Positions 33,916-43,138 of a DNA stretch of 64,000 bases are shown piece by piece. Position numbers and translations under genes: made by a program. The stretch covers positions 2,587,424-2,651,423 of the forward strand of contig CAJSYZ010000001.1 of NCBI GenBank assembly GCA_910574455.1. The letters run 5' to 3'. A model generated the notes under the pieces. That model was given only the letters and a program-made list of their open reading frames with translations. It was not told the origin of the DNA and did no database searches. This DNA comes from Trichaptum fuscoviolaceum. Taxonomy: Eukaryota; Basidiomycota; Agaricomycetes; Hymenochaetales; Trichaptaceae. Each line of letters begins with the position of its first letter. Position 1 is the first letter of the stretch.

Positions 33916-35022
33916 TCAGTTGGTGTCTTCGTTTGCTGGGGGAGTCGGAGTAACGGTTCGGCTTCCTTCTTCGGGTTCAACAGGAGGTGGAGTGATGGAT
34001 CGGATGGATGCTTCGAGAGGTGGGCTAGCAACTCGGGTGGGTGGTTCAGAGTGTAGTAGGTAACAAATACACTTCCGTATTTCGGTTGCAACGTCCTGGG
34101 ATTGTCCGGGCCAATAAACGATTGATGTGAGGTTCAAAAGGGTTTCTCTTTCGGAGAAATGATCAATGGAGTTGTCAATTTTGGTGTGGCAGATTCCAAT
34201 AAGGCCTTTGCGAAGGTAACAATTGGGAATGTATGGCTTTCCTTCGAACCAAAAGATGCCGTGTCGGTAGATCCAATTAATGGGGTCGTGTCGTATGGAG
34301 TGTAGACGGAGTTGGAGGTATTGTAGGTCGTATTTGGAGTTCTGTTGAATCGGATGAACTAATGCACTGTTGACAAGGTGCTGATAGTTGTCTTCAATTA
34401 GTTGGTCGAAGTTGGGGGCGGGAGCGGGAGCTTGATTCGCCAGATTGATTAATTGGTTGTTGTAATGTATTCTGAGTCGTCTTCCTGTCCTTTGGAAAGT
34501 TTGTCTGAGGTTTCCTAAAGTTCTGGAAGGTCCTGGAGCGGGTGTGGGAGTTCGTTCGGACGTTCGAAGTTGAGGGAAGGGACGTAGGGCTTGTTCTACG
34601 CTTGGGGGTGTAGTGATCGGAGGGTTGGAGTGATTCGGAGTCACGGGAGGTAGTAATCTGTTGTGCTCAGATACTTCGTTCCAATGGTGGCTTGGGTTCT
34701 CGAAATCTGTTCCTTCCTCGGCGGAGTATGCGTAGGTTTCCTGAGTAACGGTGGGTTCTAATCGAGGGGGTACAAGTTGATCGTAGAGGCTTTCGTTATC
34801 TTCTTGTGTTCGATGTTCGTACTCGGAATAGTCCTGTGGGTCTGTCCTGCTTTCGTCAAGTTCGGAGGGGTTATGAGGGGGTGTGTCGGATTGGTATGAA
34901 GTGGGTTGTAAGTCGTAGATGGAGACGGGGTTAAGGATGTTAATCCTTAGTACGCCTGCCAATGGTAGTTCCGTGCGATCGGCGAGTAGTATAGTAATCC
35001 TCAGGTTGGGCACTTCCTCGGG
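33916..35022 (-). CDS. Leader ORF1 of gypsy element (368 codons, no Met), with HHCC-like zinc module
   Basis: After a TAA at 35025-35023 the frame is open for 368 codons to TGA at 33918-33916. There is no ATG, so any translation starts at a non-AUG codon or depends on splicing. The first part is acidic and Pro-rich. The C-terminal part reads KPYIPNCYLRKGLIGICH, then DHFSERETLLNLTSIVYWPG and EIRKCICYLL. It parallels the integrase H2C2 module in pol (two His, YWP, Cys pair), though the Cys spacing is CxC, not CxxC. It is in the same frame as gag, separated by TGA, four codons and TAA. Confidence 0.5.
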   Translation of the reverse strand, partial: PEEVPNLRITILLADRTELPLAGVLRINILNPVSIYDLQPTSYQSDTPPHNPSELDESRTDPQDYSEYEHRTQEDNESLYDQLVPPRLEPTVTQETYAYSAEEGTDFENPSHHWNEVSEHNRLLPPVTPNHSNPPITTPPSVEQALRPFPQLRTSERTPTPAPGPSRTLGNLRQTFQRTGRRLRIHYNNQLINLANQAPAPAPNFDQLIEDNYQHLVNSALVHPIQQNSKYDLQYLQLRLHSIRHDPINWIYRHGIFWFEGKPYIPNCYLRKGLIGICHTKIDNSIDHFSERETLLNLTSIVYWPGQSQDVATEIRKCICYLLHSEPPTRVASPPLEASIRSITPPPVEPEEGSRTVTPTPPANEDTN

Positions 35023-35589
35023 TTATCAACCCTTTGAGCTACAAGAGTATGCGTGAGTGATATTAACGTCTTCGGATACCTTGTCCTTTCTGTCTTCCTA
35101 GGTTCGCTGGATAATCTGTTTCGATGTTCACCGTGTATTGCTGTTGTCTACGAGTGAGGGTATGCTTGTCTTCTGGCTGTGGCAGTTTCTGTGGTGGATG
35201 AGACCTTTCCCCTGCTTCCTTCTTCTCTTCAAGTTACGTTGGACGTGGCTAAGCTGCTTGAATGGGTCGCGATCCTCTGCTTCACGCTATCACCAACCAA
35301 ACGCGTAACAAGGACCGTAAATTCTGTCGTGAACCTGCTTAATTTCTGTGATTACTTGTCTGTCGCTTCCTTCCAAGTATAACACTGTATGCTTGGTGTA
35401 TTCGATCGTACTGTCGTTCGTATTCCTTTCGTTCCTAGATGATAGTTAGTAGACAAGGGCCAGTTGTAATACTTAACCGTCAGTATTCCGGATTGGAATG
35501 CGTAGGGTGTACCGATTTATTCTGCTGTAGAATGTGGTAGAGCGTAGAGGGGGGTGTTTCAGAGTTGAGATCGATCTCAGATGAGAAAG

Positions 35590-35600
35590 AAGTCAATCCT
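35590..35600 (-). promoter_or_regulatory. Self-priming primer binding site (AGGATTGACTT)
   Basis: Three bases downstream of the 5' LTR the sense strand reads AGGATTGACTT. It is the exact reverse complement of AAGTCAATCCT at 35780-35770 inside the LTR, near the predicted transcript start. In Tf1 of fission yeast the first 11 nt of the mRNA anneal to the primer site in the same way. No tRNA-type TGG start is present. Confidence 0.8.
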
Positions 35601-35603
35601 AAT

Positions 35604-36153
35604 TGTTACGTTCACGGCTTCGATGGACTTATCACGGAAATGATAAGTGACCAAAGCGTTGTTGGGTGAAGTAGCAAGTACAGTATAGAGGGTCCGCTTT
35701 GTGAGGGTCTCTATACCGGAAGTCGTGGGTGAACAGAGTCTTTGGTACGTGATTGTAAAAGACTATAGGAGGATTGACTTAAGTGTCATCCTGGGGCGCT
35801 ATGTACATGGCCTTATATACTACAGAGAACAATAGAGTGGAGCAAGGAATGAAACTACATCATCGCGGGTCAGAAGTGGAGTGAGTCCGTCATAGTGGCT
35901 CTAATTAATGGAGGATGATGTCAGATCGGAGCATAGGTGGAGTAGAGTGGAGTAGAATGATGTATCATCGGAGTAGAAGGTCCTGGGGCTCTTCGGAGTG
36001 AAGGTGGAGCGAGTGGAGCCATCGGAGTGTGGAGTCGATGATGAAAGAATGATGCAATGTGTGTACGCACATGCAGGTAGAAAGGGTGAGAGAAAAAGAT
36101 GAGGGGGAACATAAACAATGTGTAAACAAGGGTAAGCAGCTTGATGCGTAACA
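35604..36153 (-). repeat. 5' LTR of the gypsy element (550 bp)
   Basis: Read by eye as identical to the 3' LTR. It contains a TATATAA box on the sense strand (35819-35813). The self-priming match AAGTCAATCCT starts at 35780, about 39 bp downstream of the box, and probably marks the transcript 5' end, so U3 is about 36153-35781 and R-U5 about 35780-35604. Confidence 0.93.
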
Positions 36154-36158
36154 ACCAA
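36154..36158. repeat. Right 5-bp target site duplication of gypsy element (ACCAA)
   Basis: Exact repeat of 25202-25206. Confidence 0.95.
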
Positions 36159-36389
36159 CGCATCCTCCTTTGCTTCCGTTAAAAGTCGCTGTCTCCGGTT
36201 CACCACAAAGCTACTTTGATTCAAGTGCAGAACTCGGCGCCGAAGAGTATAATATGGCACATCAAACAGTGTTGCAGCCTCTTGAATGGTTTTGCATTGC
36301 TTACTCTGAAATGCCTTTCGGGCCTTCTCAAGTGCGGCCTCCCTGACTAAATCTGCCTCTCGAACAGCCTTATCAGCCTGATATGGCAT
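36154..36389 (-). pseudogene. Pogo/CENP-B-type transposase, N-terminal part cut off by the gypsy insertion
   Basis: From the ATG at 36389 the frame gives MPYQADKAVREADLVREAAL and then a Psq-type helix-turn-helix (CKTIQEAATLFDVPYYTLRR), followed by RQRLLTEAKEDALV. It then meets the duplicated target site and runs into the LTR. The same codons continue at 25206, so both halves belong to one gene. Transcription from this side would now read into the 5' LTR. Confidence 0.88.
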
Positions 36390-36556
36390 CCTGCATATGC
36401 TTCAATGTCAGAGCATGGTTACCAGAAGCTATATAAATAAGAGAAACCAAGAGTGGGACTTTGTATGATCCATCCTACGAAGGGTGTATTTGCAGCTTGG
36501 TCCGCAGATGAGTTCTGTCGGAGCTTAGATCGGCATAACAAGTGTAACACATGCCG

Positions 36557-36837
36557 ACAAATTCTGTCACAGTTTATGCCACAGAATTTGTTTTGCTGTT
36601 TAACAAGCTACAAGCATGCCACTGTGCATCGGAATGGCATCCGATGCACAATGGACATGTATGCTATTGGAATGTAATAAAATTTTGAGCATATATGCTC
36701 AGAATAAATCAGAATAGCCAATTACTTCTTCCTCAAAACTCATCTCTCGTAGAAATCAAGCCACATCATCATAACAAGCTCATTTTTCTCTCTTGTTTTT
36801 TCTCTACACAATAATTGTACCTATTTATGAGCTTGTG
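36557..36837. repeat. Four successive perfect inverted repeats upstream of the pogo transposase
   Basis: ACAAATTCTGT (36557-36567) pairs with 36581-36591. TGTGCATCGGA (36623-36633) pairs with 36640-36650. GAGCATATATGCTC (36687-36700) is a 14-bp palindrome. ACAAGCTCAT (about 36774-36783) pairs with ATGAGCTTGT near 36827-36836. The density within 280 bp suggests the 5' part of the pogo element or a separate miniature element. No terminal duplication was found. Confidence 0.55.
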
Positions 36838-37434
36838 AATTTTTTTTGAGCATCTGGAGCAACGTTTGAGTGCATAAAGTCTGATTTACACCTGGGGTAC
36901 TGTTTGCAAGTATGGTCACATGATAGTAGTATTTCTTCCGTGGCCAGGCCACTTTTGACAACGAACCGTCAAACTTATGTCATTGTGCATCATCCTATGC
37001 GACGATCAATGTCATCTTGAAGGCACCCACCAATTCAAACATCCTATGTATCGAGTAAAAAAGGCCGACACTCACATCCGGGCCCAGCACTCTCACATCT
37101 GCGGACTTACGGTAGTAACGACCGACATTATGGGCTGTCAATATTGACATGTGCTTAATGTAATGAACAAGAGCTTCGATAATATGCAAACCCTGCTGCG
37201 AACGTGCGGATACATGTCGGGCGAGTTCTATTTCCATCATCATGCATCAGGTCCCCAATGCTCATGTTCTCGGATGTTCGAACTTCGAAGAAGCATTCAT
37301 GAGTAGTATACAACTCTCCTTTTCTAGAGTACCGATAATCTATTAGAGCAGGTCAAAGCTCGAAGAACTCTTCCATTGTTCATAGTTAATGCGAAGGCAC
37401 ACGTTTGATGCGAACATTAGAAGAATAACAATGC

Positions 37435-37614
37435 TCAGAGACGCCTCGAAGTAGTGCTGAATAAAGCATGCTTCTCCCGAAGTTTAAAATCTTGTTCTTC
37501 TGTCCATGACTCCAGACTTGGATACGTAAAATTTACGCCAGCATCTTGAAATGACGCGTCCGGGGCAGGCTTTCCAACTTTTCCCGCATGATGATCCTGG
37601 ACCGGGGTTGCCAT
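37435..37614 (-). CDS. Small ORF (59 aa), unknown
   Basis: ATG at 37614 to TGA at 37437-37435. The sequence contains KVGKPAPDASFQDAGVNFTY and then WTEEQDFKLREKHALF, with a charged, protein-like composition and no signal peptide or membrane segment. It could be a short real gene or one exon. I do not recognise it. Confidence 0.25.
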   Translation of the reverse strand: MATPVQDHHAGKVGKPAPDASFQDAGVNFTYPSLESWTEEQDFKLREKHALFSTTSRRL

Positions 37615-38212
37615 CGGAAATCGTCTTGAAAAGAGCCGGCACTAATCGGAAAACACACAGGAATGTGCAGGATCACTGAACCCTTCAGCATGACCATGTT
37701 GTTCACGCGAGTGTATTAAATTTGCATCTCTTACGCATAAGAATGCGACAACAAGTCCTGAAGAAGGGAAGTTTCAAGTGCCATACCCATATCCACCGCT
37801 GTGGTTATTGATCATGTTCCAGATAGATCGTCGTGGGACGAGAATGGCCAGAAGCCTGGATGCTGAACAGACAGTATACGAGCAACGCATGTTGGAACAC
37901 GAGGATGATAGCAAGCTGGATTAGCTTTCGGGGTGATTTCAGGTATTACAATTTGCTGCCACGACCAGCTAAAACGAGCAAGGGGGCGCGACGCATCGCA
38001 CTGCCGAGGAGGAAAAGATGATTTGCTTCCCTGCGCTGTGTTAACTTCCCCAAAACATCAGATAGGTAAAAGCGGAAGAATTGATCCCACTACACATCAA
38101 ATAAGAATAGAGTCGACTCCTAGACGTACATGCTACAGATTACCATTCAAATTCGTCACTCGTTCGCAGAGCTTCTGCTCAGAGGAAGGATTAGGCAAAT
38201 ACGAGTGACCGG

Positions 38213-39812
38213 TTAACCGGCGCCATCATGCAAAGCACAACAAACAGCAGCTATACATGTGGATTTTGTCAGTTGGTCAGTCATTCGGAACATAGTTGAA
38301 AGTGAGAATTACCCTTGTGATGTCCGTTATATTGGCGAACAGTTTCTCCGGATGCCATCTCCCAGAGCCGGGCCACATGGTCCGAAGAGGCTACAGAAGT
38401 AATAGATACTAGCTGAGTATACTCAACCAAAACCAAGAAGTTTGAAACTTGCCTGTAACGAGATATGCGGAATCGGCACTGAATGCGCAATCCCATACCC
38501 ATCTCTGGTGTCCTTGCAAAATTTTCTCCAGTTTGAAGTCCAAAGAATGGCCAATTGACCAGATTTTAACTGTTGTATCGGCCGAGCATGTAGCGAGATA
38601 TCTAGAGAATAATGTAAAAGAACAATGCTCAGCCGCAAGCCAATAATAGAAATAATTTTTTTACTACTTCACATCAGGGCTCAAAAGACATCTCGTCAAG
38701 TATTTGTTATGCGCCTGGAACTTAGTGATGGCCTGGAACCTCGGTTGCTCAGAAGTATCTTCATTGATCTTCCAAACATAGCATTTTCCCTGTTCGAACC
38801 GAAGGGAGATGGAATAATTCACAACCACATCTAGATATGTTCAGTGTAAATCTGCAAATCACGAACCTTGTTGTTCCCAGCCACCAAGCACGAACCATCT
38901 GACGCTATGGTCACCGAGCGTATAGGAACGTCACCTGCGGGTGCCTACCTCCATGCCGAACCCATCAACATAAGCGGATATTTTACGGGTAAGTTCTAGG
39001 GCCTGACCAAGTCCAACATGCAGACATTCTCTGACAAGTCCCACTGCTTTATGCTCCCAGCCTGATCGCAAGATATCAATTCCCCTTGATTTGGGTGAAT
39101 GCAGACATCGTTCACTTATAGAAAGGCAAGCATGAGTGAAGATAGTGACATATAACAGGGCAACGTACCTGGTGCTCCATTGTCGTAATTCCGATGCACT
39201 TGTCCCGTCCTAGCTAGTTCTTGGTTGTTTAGACATTAAGAATCAAGATGTACTGGCTTTGAAAAGACTTCACCGCAGATCCCATATTTTAATTGTACCA
39301 TCTTCACTCCCAGTGACTAACCATTTCCCTTCCAGGTGAAAAGAGACCGCTGTGACGTTATTTGTATGGCCCTCAAAAATCAATAGCTACACTCATGTGT
39401 CATCCTTATGCTACCAAGGGTATTATGCGGCAGACTTACAGGGGTGTTAGATGGGCTTGATATTTCATAAATATTGACTTTCTTATGAATTGCTGCCGCC
39501 AGAAGTCGTTTGCTGAAGAAGTTTTCAGGAATGAGAGGAACATCGATATTCTTTACACACGTACTCCGGAGATATGGCGAGTCTGTTTACTTGCTGTTCG
39601 ACAGGAAAAGATTATCAGCGAACGCACAAGCCATCCCGAAAGTCGGATGAACTGGCACATACACCAGATTCACCGGATCGTGCTATAGTTCTCGAACAAA
39701 TCCCACTCCATGCTTCCCAGAATCGAATCTCATGGTCGTACGAGCCTGTGACCAGGATGACAGAGAGGTCCTGCCGCCCTGAACTGCTCTTTCCAAGGGC
39801 CTGAGTAGGCAT
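38213..39812 (-). CDS. LST8: TOR complex WD40 subunit Lst8
   Basis: Lst8 is a seven-bladed WD40 protein that binds the TOR kinase domain in TORC1 and TORC2. The ATG at 39812 is followed by [20 protein letters not shown], the standard first blade. Later exons give [50 protein letters not shown] with [10 protein letters not shown], and [20 protein letters not shown]. Next are [20 protein letters not shown] with [71 protein letters not shown], and a final exon [12 protein letters not shown] with stop at 38213. One junction (LDL to APAGDVP, near 38935-39000) uses a weak GTCAGG donor. Length is about 310-330 residues, normal for the family. At least eight short introns are inferred. Confidence 0.92.
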
Positions 39813-40925
39813 GAACCGGAGTTAATGGCAGAGAAGCAAGCGTGGTGAAATTGAGGAAGCTGAATCTCGATCTTGCTCCGGCCACGATGCGTAGGGAGGT
39901 GTAGGGAAGTTGTGGTAGTCAGTAATAACAGCCAGCGTCTCAGTGCTCAGGCTGAACAGCATTCAAGTTCATGCCTGAGTTCAAGTTATGTAATCAAACC
40001 TCCTTTCTCACAACATTAAAGTTTGCTGCAGTGTCCTGGATAATCCGGGCCTGAACTTATCCCTGAACTCGAGGCCTGCTACTTATTCCAAACTCCTGCT
40101 TTCATCTCAACGTGCTCGTCATTGTAAATTTGCTTCCGATGACAAGTCTGTGACCCTTGGGATCAAGTCAAGCTCTATTTCCTGGGGTTGAAATTTCAAG
40201 AGCATTGGATCCTGTCAAGTCGGCACTAACCTGGAATGGCCATCAACTGCAGATCTAATCAGCCGCAATCACCCTCAGCGCACCGTTTGCTACCACTGGC
40301 ACTTACGCCGGCCAGATATATTCGTTGAAGTGTTGTAGATCTACCCTTTTTCTGGATTCCTTGCGTGAAAGTTGCTGTCCTATTACGTCGTCCCTGATAG
40401 ACCCGTGCCTATAATATCTTCGATCTTAATCACAGTTTTCTCCGAGTCTACGTCCGATTGTAATGAACGAACAAGACTTCTGAACCGAACCTCCTGCTCG
40501 TTTGGAGTAATCGTCCTAATCCATGACGGCTTGCCTTGAGGTGTAGACCTTCAGGGTAACATTCGCCAACAATGTGGCCTTCAGTCTCACATTTCAACTA
40601 TCCTCGGGTGTCCGGACAGTTGATCAATCGTTCTATGGTTCTTAACTTCATTTATGGCTCTTCCTACTCAAAGCTCCCACCACGAAAGAGAAACAGCAAG
40701 AATCTCTCCTCGAATTCATGAATTCAAAGAAGGCAGCCTCATCTCCCCTGCTGTCTCGTTCGATCTCACGAAGATGACTTCCTGAAAGTCCGGGCTAGGC
40801 ACTAGTTATCCGTACAAAAGGCTCTGGCGCTCAGAGTTTACCATCACAAGAATTCTAGCTTGAGTACGTCTGCTTGACCTGAATACGACTTTGATCTCGA
40901 ACAATATTGGCGTTAGCCCCCCGCA
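39813..40925. other. Intergenic, LST8 promoter side
   Basis: I see no supported gene in this 1.1 kb. It should include the LST8 promoter and that of the small plus-strand gene starting at 40926. Confidence 0.5.
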
Positions 40926-41268
40926 ATGTCGGCGATGAATAACTTCCCTGTGAGTGTCACCGTTTACTCACCCGACTAGGTGCTTAACGCATTCTAGGCT
41001 GGGACACGCGTTTTCTTCCATGAAGCAAACGGTGCTTTGAGGTACGGGACTGTGCAACATACGGCTGTGTTGGACGACGTGCGTGCATGCAAAAGTCTGA
41101 CAGATCTGATCCTACTTAACACATGGCATTAGGGGACACAAATTGCTGGCATCCAGATTGATAATACCAGCGACGTTGTCGCAGTCCCGTGAGCTCTCTT
41201 CAGAACTTGCCTCGAATCCATTGGCTAATTCCCACCAAAGTGTCACCGTACTGAGTAAAGTCGGGTGA
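40926..41268 (+). CDS. Small four-exon gene encoding a 62-aa protein, unknown
   Basis: No single exon is long enough to stand out, but splicing is clean. Exons at 40926-40949, 40998-41078, 41133-41188 and 41241-41268 total 189 nt (63 codons with stop). Introns are 48-54 nt with GTGAGT, GTGCGT and GTGAGC donors, AG acceptors and CTTAAC or CTAATT branch sites. The product starts MSAMNNFPAGTRVFFHEANG, continues ALRYGTVQHTAVLDDGTQIA with a hydrophobic IQIDNTSDVVAVP strand, and ends VTVLSKVG. The pattern of short beta strands around a GTRVFF...YGTV...DGTQ core looks like an SH3- or Tudor-like barrel, an inference from pattern only. There is no signal peptide. I do not know its function. Confidence 0.6.
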
Positions 41269-41948
41269 ACTAGAATAAATCTATAAATCATTAGAAACCG
41301 TCGTATGGGTTTCACTGGTCTGAGATGGTACCTACGGACTTCATTAATGAAACACTTCATGGTGTAAATAGACTAGGTAGATGTGTACGCCGTTATGCAA
41401 TTCGTTTCAAGAAACCTCCTTTGTCAGTGAGTCCCTCATCGGCATGTGTGCTTCGCCCGATTGATCTTCGTCAGCTCACCTCAACAGAGCAGGTGCCACG
41501 CTTGCCGATCCCATTGCAGCGCATTCCTAGACAGGTTCCACACTTTAAATCTCGATTTAACTTCGATCACTACAGGCTCGAGGTCTGGGATGGTGGCCAT
41601 AAAGCGAGTCGTGATGATGGTGATGTGGACGATCGCTTCTCCTCTCGAACGTGTAGGAAGAGCAAGGAATGGTCGGGCGATTAGTTTTTGCCAGTAGTTA
41701 TGACAAAATACAGGTCGAGGAAGGGTTTCCTGTTACGATATAAAGTGTGATTTAGATAAAGCAATGAAGCTCGTCCTCCTTGCAGAAATAGAAAGGCTTC
41801 CGTCGCTTGAATCACATCTCGATCATTCGGGTAAATCGTAATTGAGAGTGATTAGTTCTTCGTTTTCGATAGTCGGACATTGTGACGGAATGAAGAAGTG
41901 TCCTGATTGAAGGACTGTTATATCAACTTTCAGATGTCTTCGAGCTGA
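41269..41948. other. Intergenic between the small gene and ALKBH7-like gene
   Basis: A plus-strand open frame at 41325-41684 (119 codons from an ATG) spans much of it, but its basic, low-information product matches nothing I know and it follows a complete gene, so I do not call it. No other feature is seen. Confidence 0.4.
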
Positions 41949-42873
41949 ATCAAGGGGAGCCCTTCCGGTCCTAAAACAAGACCAGGTAAGTATGTGTGCA
42001 AAGGCAGAGCGTAAAAAGCAATACCCTCATCATGATACTAATCCTCTGCCCCCCTGTAGCAAATTCACCGCGGAAGATCTCGTTTTTCAATATTGAATGC
42101 TTGTATTTGTAACGGAGTAGGTTCCTATCGCCTCATCTTCAGTTTCAATCGCCATGGTTTGAAGCGACTTACCTCTGAATATAAACGCTGCCAGATGGTA
42201 GTAGGACATCAAAGGAGTCATCTTTATCTTCAGAGTTTTCAAGCCTCATGACCCGCGGGCAACCAAGGCTAATTCCCATAATCCAGCTTCCACTCGCTTC
42301 CAGATTATCCACATGCGGAAGTATCTCACCCAAAGTACTGAGATGCAAGACATGTGTCTGTGTCTCATCCTCGGGTATAAGAGTGTTAAGCCGTTTCAAG
42401 ATTGGGAGCAATGCAGGATAATCTTCCTCGGGCCACGATGTCAAATGGGTCTCGCGGAAGTTCTTGATTACTCCGTCATAGTGACCCTGCAAATTTAACT
42501 TGAGTGAATCGCGTTCTCATGAAGCAGTATCCCGATTTACCTCTATAAACTCATACACTTCATCGGGAAGAAATAGAGAGTTGATAGACTCAGTTGCCGG
42601 TAGATTGGCCATGGTAGGATGAGAACCTATATAGGATCTTCTTCTCTTTCTAGCGCGATGTGTATCCATGACATCTAGCTTTTTAAGGCTGCTTTTCAAG
42701 AGTACGCGCTGTTCTGCCATGTTCAGAAAAAAAGGGTAGAAGGTGAACAAGTTCTTGTCAGGCATGCGGTACCCGTTGAAGAACCAGTCATAGCTTTTCA
42801 AGTTCGATGTGCTGAATGCAGCAGCCACGTTCGGTATGTGTGTGGATCGGCCAAGTCGAATTAGAAGGCTCAT
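41949..42873 (-). CDS. ALKBH7-like 2-oxoglutarate/Fe(II) dioxygenase, probably mitochondrial
   Basis: AlkB-family double-stranded beta-helix enzymes use Fe(II) and 2-oxoglutarate; ALKBH7 acts in mitochondria. Exon 1 (ATG 42873) starts MSLLIRLGRSTHIPNVAAAF, a plausible import signal, and reaches FLPDEVYEFIE. Exon 2 has HVLHLSTLGEILPHVDNLEA then SGSWIMGISLGCPRVMRL and FDVLLPSGSVYIQR; the HVD is the proximal metal pair. Exon 3 supplies the distal His and 2-oxoglutarate-binding Arg region (LLRYKYKHSILKNEIFRG; GGQRISIMMR), and a short last exon ends DRKGSP at 41949. Introns are about 50-55 nt except one of about 80 nt. All expected active-site residues are present. Assignment to the ALKBH7 branch rests on the PHVDNLEASGSWI pattern and the short length. 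Confidence 0.85.
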
Positions 42874-43138
42874 GCTTCGCGAGTGTCTAATCTGAAGAAG
42901 AACTGCTGGCCATCATAGAAAAATCCGAGTCGCACTACATAGTACCAACTCGAAAAATTTGATAAGCATTACTATGTAGTACTACTAGTTAAAGTTTGAA
43001 TTTGACAAAATAGGCAATTTTGGCTGCGTGGTACATGCCAGTGGTAACTTGACTTTGCTTCGCATTTCTCGGAATCTCCTCCCGTCTTCATCACTAATAC
43101 TGAGGCTCCGACAAAATAATCAATGTGCTTGGGACCGC

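Larger units (their letters stand above)
32905..35786 (-). promoter_or_regulatory. ATG-free 5' leader of the gypsy transcript (about 2.88 kb)
   Basis: I searched every line and line join of this interval for CAT on the plus strand, which would be ATG in the sense direction, and found none in any frame. The nearest upstream ATG (35789-35787) lies before the predicted transcript start near 35780. The reverse strand of the same interval carries roughly 44 ATGs by hand count, so base composition alone does not explain it. The first AUG a scanning ribosome would meet is the gag start at 32904. Confidence 0.85.
25207..36153 (-). mobile_element. Full-length Ty3/gypsy chromovirus retrotransposon (10,947 bp), transcribed leftward
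   Basis: Two 550-bp LTRs that I read as identical, each TGTTACG...CGTAACA, bound an internal region of about 9.85 kb, and ACCAA is duplicated at both sides. In sense order (from 36153 down) it has: 5' LTR, self-priming binding site, a 2.7-kb ATG-free leader with two long open frames, gag, protease in the -1 frame, and pol with RT, RNase H, integrase and chromodomain. About 2.3 kb with four overlapping ORFs precedes the 3' LTR. Identical LTRs imply very recent insertion. No stop or frame break is seen inside pol, so the element may be active. At almost 11 kb it is long for a fungal gypsy element. Confidence 0.95.
36390..38212. other. Intergenic and transposon flank with several hairpins
   Basis: No gene is firmly supported in this 1.8 kb. 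The part up to about 36850 is AT-rich and holds four inverted repeats, described as a separate feature. A minus-strand open stretch at 36995-37243 (MEIELARHVSARSQQGLHI) and a 59-codon ORF at 37435-37614 look mildly coding. Confidence 0.4.

Noticed and set aside
35590..35603. tRNA-type primer binding site after the 5' LTR
   Set aside because: The sequence does not begin with TGG and instead matches the element's own 5' transcript end over 11 nt, so self-priming is the better reading.
36880..36905. Possible pogo terminal inverted repeat (reverse strand CAGTACCCCAGGTGTAA)
   Set aside because: No matching inverted copy on the left side of the transposase gene and no flanking TA duplication.
11712..39812. 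Functional link between GLT1 and LST8 flanking the transposon nest
   Set aside because: TOR signalling and glutamate synthesis are connected in yeast, but 19 kb of transposon-filled sequence and opposite contexts give no evidence for more than chance neighbourhood.
41325..41684. 119-codon plus-strand open frame
   Set aside because: It follows a complete small gene, its composition is low in hydrophobic residues and rich in Arg/Asp runs, and no splice or family support was found.
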